Origin: Brenneria izadpanahii
Lineage (GTDB): Bacteria; Pseudomonadota; Gammaproteobacteria; Enterobacterales; Enterobacteriaceae
Direction of reading: 5' to 3'
Assembly (NCBI RefSeq): GCF_017569925.1
Contig: NZ_CP050854.1
Coordinates: 3,720,001 to 3,784,000, forward strand
DNA length: 64,000 nt
Shown: positions 41,527 to 51,504 of the stretch, piece after piece
Position numbering within the stretch: position 1 is the stretch's first letter
Layout of the letters: each line of letters opens with the position of its first letter
The notes under the pieces: generated by a model
What the model was told of the DNA's origin: nothing
The model's database searches: none
Seen by the model: only the letters and a program-made list of their open reading frames with translations
Made by a program: the position numbers and the translations under genes

Positions 41527-41997
41527 ATGAGACTGCAACTGGTCGCCGTCGGCACCAAAATGCCTGACTGGGTACAGACGGGTTTCGCCGATTACCTGCG
41601 CCGCTTTCCAAAAGATATGCCATTCGAACTGACGGAAATTCCGGCTGGCAAGCGGGGTAAAAACGCTGATATCAAACGCATTCTTGAACGAGAAGGCGAA
41701 CAGATGCTGGCGGCGGTGGGTAAAGGCAACCGTATTGTTACGTTGGATATTCCCGGTTCGCCGTGGGAAACCCCGCAGTTGGCGCAGCAGTTGGAACGCT
41801 GGAAACAGGACGGCCGGGACGTCAGCCTGTTAATCGGCGGCCCTGAGGGATTATCGCCTGAATGCAAGGCCGCGGCGGAGCAGAGTTGGTCGCTCTCTCC
41901 CTTAACGTTGCCTCACCCTCTGGTGCGCGTATTGGTGGCGGAAAGTCTGTACCGGGCCTGGAGCATTACGACTAATCATCCTTACCATCGGGAGTAA
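41527..41997 (+). CDS. rlmH: RlmH, 23S rRNA pseudouridine-1915 N3-methyltransferase
   Basis: SPOUT-class methyltransferase that modifies helix 69 of 23S rRNA in the assembled ribosome. It has 156 residues. The knotted SAM site has [12 protein letters not shown] and the C-terminal [17 protein letters not shown]. It is coupled to rsfS (3-nt gap), and mrdA follows after 35 nt. Confidence 0.97.
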   Translation: MRLQLVAVGTKMPDWVQTGFADYLRRFPKDMPFELTEIPAGKRGKNADIKRILEREGEQMLAAVGKGNRIVTLDIPGSPWETPQLAQQLERWKQDGRDVSLLIGGPEGLSPECKAAAEQSWSLSPLTLPHPLVRVLVAESLYRAWSITTNHPYHRE

Positions 41998-42032
41998 GGC
42001 GATATGATGACACACGTGAAATAATTCGCTGG

Positions 42033-43937
42033 ATGAAAATAGAACGCAAACCCTTTCGTGATTATACGGCTGAGTCCGCCCTATTCGTGCGTCGCGCTTT
42101 AGTGGCGTTTCTGGGTGTTTTGCTGCTTTCCGGCGTCCTGGTCGCTAATCTCTATCATCTGCAAATTTTACGCGTCGACGACTATCGCACCCGCTCCAAC
42201 GAAAACCGCATCAAGCTGGTGCCCATCGCCCCCAGCCGCGGTATTATCTACGACCGCAACGGTATTCCGCTGGCGCTGAACCGAACAATTTATCAGTTGG
42301 AGCTGGTGCCGGAAAAAGTAGATAACCTACAGGACACGCTGAACGCATTAAAACCGATCGTCAATCTGACCAATGACGATCTGGATAATTTTGAAAAAGA
42401 ACGTAAGCGCTCGCGCCGTTTTACCTCCATTCCCGTTAAAACCAACCTGGACGAAGTTCAGGTAGCCACTTTCGCCGTTAACCAATACCGTTTTCCCGGC
42501 GTTGAAATAAAAGGCTATCAGCGCCGCTATTATCCCTACGGCTCCGCGCTGACCCACGTCATCGGCTATGTGTCGAAAATCAACGATAAAGACGTTGAGC
42601 GGCTGAATAAAGAAGAGAAACTCGCCGATTACGCCGCCACCCGCGATATCGGCAAACTGGGCATTGAACGCCATTACGAAGATTTGCTGCACGGCAAACC
42701 CGGTTATGAAGAAGTTGAAGTCAACAACCGCGGACGCGTGATCCGCCAGCTCCATGAACAACCGCCGCAGGCGGGGAAAGACGTCTACCTGACTCTCGAC
42801 CTAAGCCTGCAAATGTACATAGAAAAACTGCTGGAAGGCAGCCGCGCGGCGGTTGTCGTCACCGATCCCCGCGACGGCGGAATTCTGGCGCTGGTATCGA
42901 CACCCAGCTATGACCCCAATCTGTTTGTCGACGGCATATCCAGCAAAGACTATAACCAGTTGCGCAACAATCCTGACCGACCGTTGATCAATCGGGCAAC
43001 GCAGGGGGTTTATCCTCCGGCTTCCACGGTAAAGCCCTACATTGCGGTGTCGGCTTTAAGCTCCGGCGTCATTACCACCAACACCAGCCTGTTCGATCCC
43101 GGATGGTGGCAGTTGCCGGGCTCGGAAAAGCGCTTTCGTGACTGGAAAAAATGGGGACACGGCCGGCTGAATCTGACCAAGGCATTGGAGGAGTCCGCGG
43201 ATACCTTTTTCTATCAGGTTGCCTATGATATGGGAATCGACCGTCTAGCCGAGTGGATGAATAAATTTGGCTACGGCGAAAAAACCGGTATCGATATCTC
43301 GGAAGAAAGCGCCGGCAACATGCCGACGCGTGAGTGGAAACTCAGGCGTTTTAAGAAGCCCTGGTATCAGGGCGACACCATCCCGGTCGGCATCGGACAG
43401 GGCTATTGGACGTCGACCCCGATACAGATGAATAAAGCGCTGATGACCCTGATTAACGACGGACAGGTAAAAACGCCGCATCTGCTCTACAGCACCAGAG
43501 AAAACGGGGAGGTTGTGCCCTACAGCCAACCGGAGCACCGGCAAATTGGCGATATCCATTCCGGTTTCTGGGAAGTTGCCAAAGACGGGATGTACGGCGT
43601 GGCTAACCGCCCTAACGGCACGGCTCACAAGAGCTTTGAGGACGCGCCTTATAAGATTGCGGCGAAATCCGGCACCGCGCAGGTATTCGGTCTGAAAGAA
43701 AATGAAACCTACAACGCGCATAAGATCGCCGAACATCTGCGCGATCATAAGCTGATGATGGCATTCGCCCCCTATAATAAACCTGAAGTTGCGATGTCGA
43801 TCATTCTGGAAAACGGCGGTGCCGGTCCAACCGTCGGCACCATCACCCGGCAGATCCTTGATCATATTCTGCTGGGCGATAACAATACAGACTTACCGAC
43901 AGCGCCGCCGGCGCCGCCGGGCAGCGAAAGCGAGTAA
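42033..43937 (+). CDS. mrdA: Penicillin-binding protein 2 (peptidoglycan transpeptidase)
   Basis: Transpeptidase of the elongasome, working with RodA for rod shape. It has 634 residues. A cytoplasmic tail and single TM (about 20-43) are followed by the pedestal domain and the transpeptidase domain with active Ser331 in STVK, a KSGT box at 545-548, and a Pro-rich C-terminal tail. The partner gene mrdB starts 9 nt after the stop but is frameshifted in this sequence. Confidence 0.97.
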   Translation: MKIERKPFRDYTAESALFVRRALVAFLGVLLLSGVLVANLYHLQILRVDDYRTRSNENRIKLVPIAPSRGIIYDRNGIPLALNRTIYQLELVPEKVDNLQDTLNALKPIVNLTNDDLDNFEKERKRSRRFTSIPVKTNLDEVQVATFAVNQYRFPGVEIKGYQRRYYPYGSALTHVIGYVSKINDKDVERLNKEEKLADYAATRDIGKLGIERHYEDLLHGKPGYEEVEVNNRGRVIRQLHEQPPQAGKDVYLTLDLSLQMYIEKLLEGSRAAVVVTDPRDGGILALVSTPSYDPNLFVDGISSKDYNQLRNNPDRPLINRATQGVYPPASTVKPYIAVSALSSGVITTNTSLFDPGWWQLPGSEKRFRDWKKWGHGRLNLTKALEESADTFFYQVAYDMGIDRLAEWMNKFGYGEKTGIDISEESAGNMPTREWKLRRFKKPWYQGDTIPVGIGQGYWTSTPIQMNKALMTLINDGQVKTPHLLYSTRENGEVVPYSQPEHRQIGDIHSGFWEVAKDGMYGVANRPNGTAHKSFEDAPYKIAAKSGTAQVFGLKENETYNAHKIAEHLRDHKLMMAFAPYNKPEVAMSIILENGGAGPTVGTITRQILDHILLGDNNTDLPTAPPAPPGSESE

Positions 43938-43946
43938 CCGACACCC

Positions 43947-45058
43947 ATGACCGATAGCCAACAAAAAGGCTCGATCTGGACGAAAATCCATATCGACTTT
44001 CCTTTCCTTCTCTGCATCCTGGCATTGCTGGGCTATAGCCTATTCGTCATGTGGAGCGCCAGCGGACAGGATGCCGGCATGATGGAACGGAAAGTTGTTC
44101 AGATCGTGCTGGGATTGATCGTCATGGTGATCATGGCGCAGATCCCCCCCGAGTTTATGAAGGGTGGGCGCCTTACCTGTATGTTATCTGCTTTATTCTG
44201 CTGATGATGGTCGATATTTTCGGTCAGATCAGTAAAGGCGCTCAGCGCTGGCTGGATCTGGGAATTGTGCGCTTCCAGCCTTCGGAGATCGCCAAAATCG
44301 CGGTGCCGTTAATGGTTGCCCGTTTTATCAACCGCGATATGTGCCCGCCCTCGCTTAAAAATACCGGCATCGCGCTGGTGATTATCTTCGCGCCGACCTT
44401 GCTGGTCGCGGCCCAGCCGGATCTAGGCACCTCAATACTGATCGCCGCATCCGGGCTATTCGTCTTGTTTCTCTCCGGGATGAGCTGGCGCTTGATCGGC
44501 ATTGCGGTGCTACTGCTCGCCGCTTTTATTCCCATTCTGTGGTTCTTCCTGATGCATGACTATCAGCAAGCGCGGGTGATGATGTTGCTTGATCCGGAAA
44601 GCGATCCGCTGGGCGCCGGTTATCACATTATTCAGTCGAAGATCGCAATCGGTTCTGGCGGGCTCTCCGGCAAAGGATGGCTGCACGGCACGCAATCACA
44701 GTTAGAGTTTCTGCCCGAACGTCATACCGACTTCATCTTCGCGGTGCTGGCTGAAGAATTAGGGCTAATCGGCGTACTGATTCTGCTGGCGATGTACCTG
44801 TTTTTAATTATGCGCGGGCTGGTGATCGCCGCCAACGCGCAGACATCATTCGGCCGCGTGATGGTCGGCGGACTGATGTTGATCCTATTCGTCTATGTTT
44901 TCGTTAATATCGGGATGGTCAGTGGTATCCTACCGGTTGTTGGCGTGCCTTTACCGCTGGTCAGCTACGGCGGTTCGGCGCTGATCGTCCTAATGGCGGG
45001 ATTTGGTATCATTATGTCGATACATACTCACCGCAAAATGTTATCCAAAAACTTATAA
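43947..45058 (+). pseudogene. mrdB: mrdB (rodA), elongasome glycosyltransferase, interrupted by a one-base frameshift
   Basis: SEDS-family peptidoglycan polymerase partnered with PBP2. The first 68 or so codons (from ATG 43947) and the remainder (to 45058) are each clearly RodA but lie in different frames. The break is at a run of seven C (44144-44150). One extra C would restore [13 protein letters not shown], which is the family sequence. All downstream helices and the [10 protein letters not shown] and [10 protein letters not shown] motifs are intact. Since rodA is normally needed for rod shape and the rest is undamaged, sequencing error or slippage is likelier than real loss. Confidence 0.9.
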
Positions 45059-45071
45059 CCCGAGGTGAGCA

Positions 45072-46160
45072 ATGCGTAAGGATTGGCTTTGGATTGGTGT
45101 CTTGAGTCTGGCGCTTTCGGCCTGTACCGTAACGGAACAGCCGACGGCTCCCCCCGCCAGTAATGTTTACAATGGCCCGGTTGAGGAAATCGGCGGCGTC
45201 GAGCCGCGCTACGAACCCTATAACCAGGGAACGTTGCAGGACTATACCCTTAAAGGCCGGACTTATAATATTGTAAAAAACCCGCAAAACTTCAGCGAAA
45301 CCGGCCTGGCGACCTGGTATGGCGAAGAGGCTAGCGGTAATCGCACATCGATTGGCGAAGTGTTTGATCCAAACGCTTTAACCGCGGCTCACCCGACGCT
45401 GCCGCTGCCCAGCTATGTTCGCGTCACCAATCTCAGCAACGGCCGCCAGCTGGTAGTCAGAGTGAACGACCGCGGCCCTTATACGCCGGGCAGAATCATC
45501 GACCTGTCTAAAGCGGCCGGCGATCGGTTAAACATTTCCAACAATACCAAGGTTAAGGTCGATTTCATCAACGTAGCCCCGGACGGTACGCTTTCCGGCC
45601 CCGGCACCATTGGCACCAGCGTGGCGAAACAAAGTTTCTCCCTGCCCGATCGCCCTAACCTCGGCGCAAGCGGACTTGGCACGCCCGTCATGGAAAACGC
45701 CAATACGCCGTCTGACGCCGCCCGCCCCATCAGCAACAGCGCATTGAACACCGCAACTGATGACGCCATGCCGCAAAGCAGTACGCCGCCCCGCAGCGGC
45801 GGTTTCCTGGGCGCGCCTTCCGCACTTCCTTCCGGCGTGCTTGAAACGTCGCCGTCGCCCAGCGCGGCATCAGCTAGCGCCGTGTCTCCGGCTCCCGCGG
45901 CGGCAACCGCTACGCCGACGCCGGGCGGGCGCTATGTGGTTCAGGTCGGCGCGCTGAGCAACCAGCAGAGGGCGCAGGACTGGTTGCACAACCTCAGCGA
46001 ACGGTTTCATGTGACAGGCAATGTCGCCTCCAGCGACGGGTTATATCGCATCCAACTGGGGCCGTTCCAAAATCGTCAACAAGCGGTTGAACTTCAACAA
46101 CGTTTGTCAGTCGAAGCTCAGCAGCAGTCCTTTATTACTGCCGCGCCCGGTTCGCTGTAA
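45072..46160 (+). CDS. rlpA: RlpA, septal-ring lytic transglycosylase lipoprotein
   Basis: Outer-membrane lipoprotein of the division site that in Pseudomonas cuts denuded glycan strands. It has 362 residues: a signal peptide with lipobox LSAC (Cys18), a double-psi beta-barrel (about 75-165; ATWYGEEASGNRT, VRVNDRGPYTPGRIIDLS with the catalytic Asp), a low-complexity Ala/Pro/Ser linker (about 195-285) and a C-terminal SPOR domain (about 288-358) that binds denuded peptidoglycan. It lies between mrdB and dacA, as in E. coli. Confidence 0.96.
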   Translation: MRKDWLWIGVLSLALSACTVTEQPTAPPASNVYNGPVEEIGGVEPRYEPYNQGTLQDYTLKGRTYNIVKNPQNFSETGLATWYGEEASGNRTSIGEVFDPNALTAAHPTLPLPSYVRVTNLSNGRQLVVRVNDRGPYTPGRIIDLSKAAGDRLNISNNTKVKVDFINVAPDGTLSGPGTIGTSVAKQSFSLPDRPNLGASGLGTPVMENANTPSDAARPISNSALNTATDDAMPQSSTPPRSGGFLGAPSALPSGVLETSPSPSAASASAVSPAPAAATATPTPGGRYVVQVGALSNQQRAQDWLHNLSERFHVTGNVASSDGLYRIQLGPFQNRQQAVELQQRLSVEAQQQSFITAAPGSL

Positions 46161-46277
46161 TAAGGGATGACGCCTTGTCTGGGAGCAGTATCGCTTAAGG
46201 GATGATGTGATATTGAACACAGCGTCCTTTTAGCAAAATCGCGTAACGTAATGTCTGGTGCCCGCCTATTTCTCATC

Positions 46278-46286
46278 TGCTATAGT
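46278..46286 (+). promoter_or_regulatory. Candidate extended -10 promoter of dacA
   Basis: TGCTATAGT: TG one base ahead of a TATAGT hexamer (46281-46286), about 47 nt upstream of the dacA ATG. The -35 position (about 46258) is poor, as is usual for extended -10 promoters. Confidence 0.4.
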
Positions 46287-46332
46287 GTGGCTCGTTTTTT
46301 AACTTATACCCACGGATGTTGTTGTTCCAATC

Positions 46333-47544
46333 ATGAATACTGTAAACACGTCTCGTTTTATTAAACGTACTGCGCTCGGCGCTCTGCTCGCCATTAGCGC
46401 ATCCTCCTTTGCTTATGCCGACGACATCAATATCACCACGATGATCCCCGGCGTTCCGCAGATTGATGCAGAATCATACATCCTGATTGATTACAACTCC
46501 GGGAAGGTATTGGCCGAAATGAACGCCGATGCGCGTCGCGATCCGGCCAGCCTGACCAAAATGATGACCAGCTATGTCATCGGTCAGGCGATAAAGTCAG
46601 GGAAAATTACCCCAAACGACATTGTTACCATCAATAAAGACGCCTGGGCCACCGGTAATCCCGTATTCCAGGGCTCTTCGCTGATGTTCCTGAAACCGGG
46701 CGATCGCGTTTCCGTCGCCCAGCTCAACCGCGGCATTATCCTGCAATCCGGCAATGACGCCTGCGTCGCCATGGCCGACTATGTCGCCGGCAGTCAGGAC
46801 GCCTTCGTCAATCTGATGAATGGCTACGTGAAGGCTCTCGGCCTGCAAAATACCAACTTTGAAACCGTCCACGGCCTGGATGCCGCCGGTCAGTTCAGTT
46901 CCGCACGGGATATGGCGTTGATCGGCCAGGCGCTGATCCGCGACGTGCCGGACGAATACGCGACCTATAAAGAAAAAGAATTCACCTTTAATAATATTCG
47001 GCAAACCAACCGTAACGGGCTGCTGTGGGATACCAGCCTGAATGTGGACGGCATTAAAACCGGACACACCTCCGCGGCCGGTTATAACCTGGTAGCCTCC
47101 GCAACCGAAGGTCAGATGCGGCTCATTTCAGCGGTCATGGGGGGACGTACCTTCAAAGGCCGTGAAACCGAGAGCAAAAAACTGCTGACCTGGGGATTCC
47201 GTTTCTTTGAAACCGTGGCCCCGCTGAAAGCAGATAAAGAGTTCGCTTCGGAACCCGTCTGGTTTGGCGACAACGATCGCGTTGCCCTGGGCGTGGAAAA
47301 GGACGTTTATCTGACTATTCCTCGCGGCCGGATGAAAGATCTGAAAGCCAGTTATGTGCTGACCAATACCGAGCTGCACGCGCCGCTGGGCAAGAATCAG
47401 GTCGTTGGTTCCATCAACTTCCAGTTGGACGGCAAAACCATCGACCAGCGCCCATTGGTGGTGATGAATGAAGTCAAAGAGGGCGGTATTTTCAGCCGCA
47501 TGATCGACTACGTCAAACTGATGTTCCACCACTGGTTCGGCTGA
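46333..47544 (+). CDS. dacA: D-alanyl-D-alanine carboxypeptidase (PBP5)
   Basis: Trims the terminal D-Ala from peptidoglycan pentapeptides in the periplasm. It has 403 residues. The signal peptide (about 1-29, ending YAD) is followed by the SxxK motif SLTK with active Ser73, SGN in QSGNDAC, and KTG in [13 protein letters not shown] beta-rich domain and a C-terminal amphipathic membrane anchor (about 385-403; [14 protein letters not shown]) complete it. Confidence 0.97.
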   Translation: MNTVNTSRFIKRTALGALLAISASSFAYADDINITTMIPGVPQIDAESYILIDYNSGKVLAEMNADARRDPASLTKMMTSYVIGQAIKSGKITPNDIVTINKDAWATGNPVFQGSSLMFLKPGDRVSVAQLNRGIILQSGNDACVAMADYVAGSQDAFVNLMNGYVKALGLQNTNFETVHGLDAAGQFSSARDMALIGQALIRDVPDEYATYKEKEFTFNNIRQTNRNGLLWDTSLNVDGIKTGHTSAAGYNLVASATEGQMRLISAVMGGRTFKGRETESKKLLTWGFRFFETVAPLKADKEFASEPVWFGDNDRVALGVEKDVYLTIPRGRMKDLKASYVLTNTELHAPLGKNQVVGSINFQLDGKTIDQRPLVVMNEVKEGGIFSRMIDYVKLMFHHWFG

Positions 47545-47591
47545 ACCCTATTGTAAAAAGACGATTTGTCCCCATATTCAGATTAAGTCTT

Positions 47592-47618
47592 TAACTCCCG
47601 TCCTTTCGGCGGGAGTTA
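47592..47618 (+). terminator. Stem-loop after dacA
   Basis: 9-bp stem TAACTCCCG / CGGGAGTTA with a 9-nt loop, followed by TAATTTAT. The T-tract is broken, so termination may be partial, with some read-through into ybeD. Confidence 0.6.
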
Positions 47619-47654
47619 TAATTTATACACTTCCCATTTCACACTGGAGCGCAG

Positions 47655-47918
47655 ATGAAAACCAAATTAAATGAACTGCTCGAATTCCCCTGCCCTTTTA
47701 CTTATAAGGTGATGGGATTAGCAAAACCAGAATTGGTCGATCAGGTTGTCGAGGTCGTCCAGCGCCATGCGCCCGGCGACTACACGCCGCAGGTCAAGCC
47801 CAGCAGCAAGGGGAATTACCATTCCGTCTCTATTACCATTAACGCGACGCATGTCGAGCAGGTGGAAACCTTGTATGAAGAGCTGGGTAATATTGAAATC
47901 GTACGGATGGTTCTGTAA
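47655..47918 (+). CDS. ybeD: YbeD, small DUF493 protein
   Basis: An 87-residue ACT-like fold protein of unknown function, conserved between dacA and lipB across enterobacteria. It opens [20 protein letters not shown] and ends [12 protein letters not shown], very close to E. coli YbeD. Confidence 0.95.
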   Translation: MKTKLNELLEFPCPFTYKVMGLAKPELVDQVVEVVQRHAPGDYTPQVKPSSKGNYHSVSITINATHVEQVETLYEELGNIEIVRMVL

Positions 47919-48053
47919 CCCAATCCCGACGGCATCGGGCAGATCGGCGACCTTCGCAGGATAGCAAGGCGGGGAAACGTGCTTAACACTGTTCGCCGGC
48001 GCCTCCCGCCGTTATAATCGCTGCTATCCTTCCTTAACCTGAAGGTGACACGT

Positions 48054-48740
48054 TTGCTACAGGATAAGATCATCGTACGTCAATTGGGCGTACAACCTTA
48101 CGAACCCGTTTCGCTGGCGATGCATGAATTCACCGATCTGCGCGACGATAAGACGCTGGATGAAATCTGGCTGGTTCAACATCCCCCGGTATTTACTCAA
48201 GGCCAGGCCGGCAAGGCCGAGCATGTTTTGATGCCCGGCGATATACCCGTTATACAGAGCGACCGCGGCGGCCAGGTTACCTATCACGGCCCCGGTCAGC
48301 AGGTTATGTACGTGCTGGTTGATTTAAAGCGGCGTAAATTGGGCGTTCGGTTATTAGTTTCGGCCATTGAAAACACGGTGGTGAATACGCTGGCTCATTT
48401 TCATATTGAGGCCCATGCGCGGGCTGACGCGCCGGGTGTTTATGTCGGAGAACGTAAAATCTGTTCCCTGGGACTACGCATTCGCAAAGGCTGCTCCTTT
48501 CATGGATTGGCGCTGAATATCGCAATGGATCTATCGCCCTTCCAGCGCATCAATCCCTGCGGCTATGCCGGAATGCAGATGGCGCAGGTAAGCGACTATG
48601 TCCCTGGCGTTACGCTGGAAGATACCGCGCCCATTCTGCTTCAGTCATTCCGGCAGCTATTGGGCTATCAGCAATATGAATTGGTAGACTGGGATTTCGC
48701 CGAACATGGCGCGCCGGCGCCAAGACAGGTTGACCGATAA
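48054..48740 (+). CDS. lipB: LipB, octanoyl-[ACP]:protein N-octanoyltransferase
   Basis: Transfers octanoyl from ACP to lipoyl domains; LipA then inserts sulfur. It has 228 residues from the TTG at 48054. That start fits the family N terminus and has AAGGTGA 6 nt upstream; the earlier GTG (48045) lies within this ribosome-binding site. Motifs are [12 protein letters not shown] (about 74-85), ADAPGVYVG and the catalytic Cys in NPCGYAG. The E. coli neighbour ybeF is absent between lipB and lipA. Confidence 0.95.
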   Translation: MLQDKIIVRQLGVQPYEPVSLAMHEFTDLRDDKTLDEIWLVQHPPVFTQGQAGKAEHVLMPGDIPVIQSDRGGQVTYHGPGQQVMYVLVDLKRRKLGVRLLVSAIENTVVNTLAHFHIEAHARADAPGVYVGERKICSLGLRIRKGCSFHGLALNIAMDLSPFQRINPCGYAGMQMAQVSDYVPGVTLEDTAPILLQSFRQLLGYQQYELVDWDFAEHGAPAPRQVDR

Positions 48741-48848
48741 TCACATTTTATTTACATAATTTCTTCATTTTGGCTAAGCAATAGCTGAATATCGCCAGGC
48801 AATGATGATATAATTTTAAGAGTTTTTAAAAATTTTTTTAATAAAACA

Positions 48849-48880
48849 TATAATCCTTTGAATTTTATTAATAAATTCAA
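48849..48880 (+). promoter_or_regulatory. lipA promoter -10 and adjacent AT palindrome
   Basis: TATAAT at 48849-48854, followed at once by an inverted repeat TTGAATTT (48858-48865) / AAATTCAA (48873-48880). The palindrome covers the expected start region about 35-50 nt before the lipA ATG and could be an operator. No convincing -35. Confidence 0.4.
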
Positions 48881-48912
48881 GAAAGCGATTAAGGACTGGA
48901 ACTTACGCAAAC

Positions 48913-49878
48913 ATGAGTAAACCTATTCAGATCGAACGCGGCGTAAAATACCGCGATGCCGATAAAATGGCGCTAATTCCGGTGCGGACCGTGGTCACTG
49001 AACGGCAGGAAATGCTACGCAAGCCTGAATGGATGAGAATCAAACTTCCAGCTGACTCCAGCCGTATCCAGGGCATCAAAGCCGCGATGCGAAAAAATGG
49101 ACTGCACTCGGTTTGCGAAGAGGCCTCCTGCCCCAATCTGGCGGAATGTTTCAACCATGGCACCGCCACCTTTATGATCCTGGGCGCGATCTGCACCCGC
49201 CGCTGCCCGTTCTGTGATGTCGCCCATGGCCGCCCGCTTGCGCCAGACGCCAACGAGCCGGAAAAACTGGCGCAGACGATCCATGACATGGGGTTGCGCT
49301 ATGTGGTTATCACTTCTGTCGACCGTGATGACCTGCGTGACGGCGGCGCCCAGCATTTTGCCGACTGTATCAGCGCCATTCGCCGTAAAAACCCGCAAAT
49401 CCGTATCGAAACGCTGGTTCCCGACTTCCGCGGCCGTATGGATCGGGCATTAGATATTCTGACGGTAACGCCGCCGGACGTTTTCAACCATAACCTCGAA
49501 AACATCCCGCGTCTTTATCGCCAGGTTCGCCCCGGCGCCAACTATGAATGGTCGTTGAAACTGCTGGAAAACTTCAAAAACGCGCACCCGGATATTCCGA
49601 CGAAATCCGGGCTGATGGTAGGCCTGGGTGAATCCAATGCCGAGATCGTGGAGGTTATGCGCGATTTGCGCCGCCACGGCGTTACTATGCTAACGCTGGG
49701 ACAATACCTGCAACCAAGCCGCCATCACCTGCCGGTACAGCGTTATGTCAGCCCTGAAGAGTTTGATGAGATGAAAGCAGAGGCGATGGCGATGGGCTTT
49801 ACCCATGCGGCCTGCGGCCCGTTTGTGCGCTCGTCCTATCATGCCGATTTGCAGGCGAAAGGCATTGAAGTGAAATAA
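48913..49878 (+). CDS. lipA: Lipoyl synthase
   Basis: Radical-SAM enzyme that inserts two sulfurs into protein-bound octanoate. It has 321 residues. The auxiliary-cluster cysteines [12 protein letters not shown] (about 68-79) and the radical-[11 protein letters not shown] (about 94-101) are present, as is a C-terminal RSSYHAD with the conserved arginine-serine pair. It starts 172 nt after lipB from its own likely promoter. Confidence 0.98.
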   Translation: MSKPIQIERGVKYRDADKMALIPVRTVVTERQEMLRKPEWMRIKLPADSSRIQGIKAAMRKNGLHSVCEEASCPNLAECFNHGTATFMILGAICTRRCPFCDVAHGRPLAPDANEPEKLAQTIHDMGLRYVVITSVDRDDLRDGGAQHFADCISAIRRKNPQIRIETLVPDFRGRMDRALDILTVTPPDVFNHNLENIPRLYRQVRPGANYEWSLKLLENFKNAHPDIPTKSGLMVGLGESNAEIVEVMRDLRRHGVTMLTLGQYLQPSRHHLPVQRYVSPEEFDEMKAEAMAMGFTHAACGPFVRSSYHADLQAKGIEVK

Positions 49879-49969
49879 ATGAAAAAAGTAAGCCGCGGAT
49901 GAGCGGTTTGCCCCCGATAAATCTCAGGATATGCGCTTATATTTAGTTACATTTCAGGCGCGGAACAAG

Positions 49970-49997
49970 CAAACGGACGGTAAATACCGTCCGTTTG
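49970..49997. terminator. Inverted repeat between convergent lipA and tatE
   Basis: Near-continuous perfect palindrome CAAACGGACGGTA / TACCGTCCGTTTG. It lacks a T-tract, but its position between two convergent genes suggests transcription termination. Confidence 0.6.
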
Positions 49998-50011
49998 TCC
50001 GTACTATCAAA

Positions 50012-50218
50012 CTATGACTTCTTATTCTGGGTGTCGCTGATAGCGGCAGACTCGTCTGACGTGACGTTATTAGCGGGCTGATCGTCATTCATCGCTTTTT
50101 TGAAGCCTTTGATTGCCGCGCCGAGATCGCCGCCCAGGCTGCGTAACTTATTGGTTCCGAAAAGCAAAACAATCAATGCGCCGATGACCAATAGCTTGGC
50201 GATACTGATACCTTCCAT
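50012..50218 (-). CDS. tatE: TatE, Sec-independent translocase subunit (TatA paralogue)
   Basis: Small membrane protein of the twin-arginine translocase. It has 68 residues: an N-terminal TM (about 5-21; [15 protein letters not shown]), hinge, amphipathic helix [19 protein letters not shown] and a short polar tail. Its stand-alone position after lipA, rather than in a tatABC operon, marks it as TatE. Confidence 0.93.
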   Translation of the reverse strand: MEGISIAKLLVIGALIVLLFGTNKLRSLGGDLGAAIKGFKKAMNDDQPANNVTSDESAAISDTQNKKS

Positions 50219-50571
50219 ACTTACCTACCTGATTACGGATGCTGGATAAGCCAGCGAACGGATAACATTCTTTCTATGTAAAACCTTACCGCCAACAAAA
50301 CAATCCCCTTCTGTAACAAAGTAAGACGCCAAGCGGGATTCCACCGTGCTTACCTCAACCCGTTTCAAATCGATTTACAACTTTTACTGATGAAGATCTA
50401 TAAAATTACGGCAAGAAAGCGTAGGCTTTTCTGTGTAAAACGGAGATGACATTCCTCCATAACCGCCATTCGGCTGATGATGTCTATGCACTTCTCGAAG
50501 AGAAGGCGTAGCGTCGTGCCTGCTCTCCTTCGAGATACCCTTGATACTCAATGCTAAATAAAAAGGTGTCT
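50219..50571. other. 353-nt region between tatE and crcB
   Basis: The first half is the tatE upstream region. The second half contains the fluoride riboswitch and its expression platform. No coding frame. Confidence 0.7.
50442..50491 (+). promoter_or_regulatory. Fluoride riboswitch (crcB motif) upstream of crcB
   Basis: GGAG-ATGACATT-CCTCC-ATAA-CCGCC-ATTC-GGC-TGATG-ATGTC matches the known crcB-motif architecture. P1 is GGAG / CTCC, the second stem GCC / GGC, and the TGATG after it is conserved. The upstream ACAT can pair with the downstream ATGT in the expected pseudoknot. Downstream, CTTCTC / GAGAAG and TCTCGAAG / CTTCGAGA can form alternative hairpins that may couple fluoride sensing to crcB expression. 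Confidence 0.88.
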
Positions 50572-50958
50572 ATGTTTATTAGTATGTTGCTTGTCGTATT
50601 TGTTGGTGGTGGGATCGGAAGCGTTGCGCGCTGGATGCTAGGACTGAAGTTCAACGGTAACAACTATTCGCTCCCGTTGGGAACGCTGCTCGCCAATCTG
50701 ATCGGGGCATTTATTATCGGTGCGGCATTGGCCTACTTTCTGCGCCACCCTCAAATCGATCAGCATTGGAAAATACTTATTACGACTGGGTTGTGTGGCG
50801 GATTAACCACATTCTCGACATTTTCACTAGAGACAATCATGTTCCTGCAAAGCGGAAATCTGGCGGCGGCCGGTTTGAATGTGCTATTGAATCTAGTGGG
50901 ATCGCTGTTGCTGACGGCCATGGCTTTCACGTTGGTCACCTGGTTCATAACCCACTAA
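50572..50958 (+). CDS. crcB: CrcB (Fluc) fluoride channel
   Basis: Dual-topology dimeric channel that exports fluoride. It has 128 residues and four membrane helices, with the pore and Na+ motif GLCGGLTTFSTFS (about 75-87) and the N-terminal GGGIGSVARW. The ATG at 50572 is preferred over an in-frame ATG at 50551, because AAAAAGG ends 5 nt upstream and the length then matches E. coli (127). It is controlled by the fluoride riboswitch upstream. Confidence 0.95.
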   Translation: MFISMLLVVFVGGGIGSVARWMLGLKFNGNNYSLPLGTLLANLIGAFIIGAALAYFLRHPQIDQHWKILITTGLCGGLTTFSTFSLETIMFLQSGNLAAAGLNVLLNLVGSLLLTAMAFTLVTWFITH

Positions 50959-51028
50959 GTCCCGAAAAGCAGGGAAAACGGCAGCGGCGTTCTAACGCCG
51001 TTTCCAACACGGGATCGTCAGCAATAAA

Positions 51029-51052
51029 AAAACCCGCCAAAAGGCGGGTTTT
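51029..51052. terminator. Bidirectional terminator between crcB and cspE
   Basis: Perfect 10-bp stem AAAACCCGCC / GGCGGGTTTT with an AAAA loop. It has T- and A-rich ends for both convergent genes. Confidence 0.9.
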
Positions 51053-51068
51053 CAAGAAATCGGTATAA

Positions 51069-51278
51069 TTAAATAGCGATAACGTTAGCAGCAGATGGAC
51101 CTTTCGCACCGCTAGTGATTTCAAACTCTACGCGCTGACCTTCAGCCAGAGTTTTGAAGCCATTGCTCTGGATGGCAGAGAAATGTACGAATACGTCTTT
51201 GCTACCATCTTCTGGAGTAATGAAACCGAATCCTTTGGACTCATTAAACCACTTAACGCTACCTTTAATCTTAGACAT
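51069..51278 (-). CDS. cspE: CspE, constitutive cold-shock-family RNA chaperone
   Basis: Single cold-shock domain of 69 residues that melts RNA structure and acts as an antiterminator. RNP1 KGFGFITP and RNP2 VFVHF are intact, and the sequence differs from E. coli CspE at only a few positions. The ATG at 51278 ([11 protein letters not shown]) is the family start; an in-frame start 33 nt earlier is ignored. Confidence 0.96.
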   Translation of the reverse strand: MSKIKGSVKWFNESKGFGFITPEDGSKDVFVHFSAIQSNGFKTLAEGQRVEFEITSGAKGPSAANVIAI

Positions 51279-51504
51279 CAAACTTACCTTTAACATGAAT
51301 GAAAGACACAAAATCTGTGTCGAGTACAGTACAGCAATAGATGGCTCATTTGTCCAGTTTAAGATGGATAAAAAGTGATAAAAATCGCTAAAAAAAACGC
51401 TTGGCCGGATTCAAGGGCAAATTTTAACAAGATTAATATGTTAGTCTGGTACGATCGTCATTACTCATCACTTTTTATGGTATCAAACACATAAGGGAAA
51501 CACG

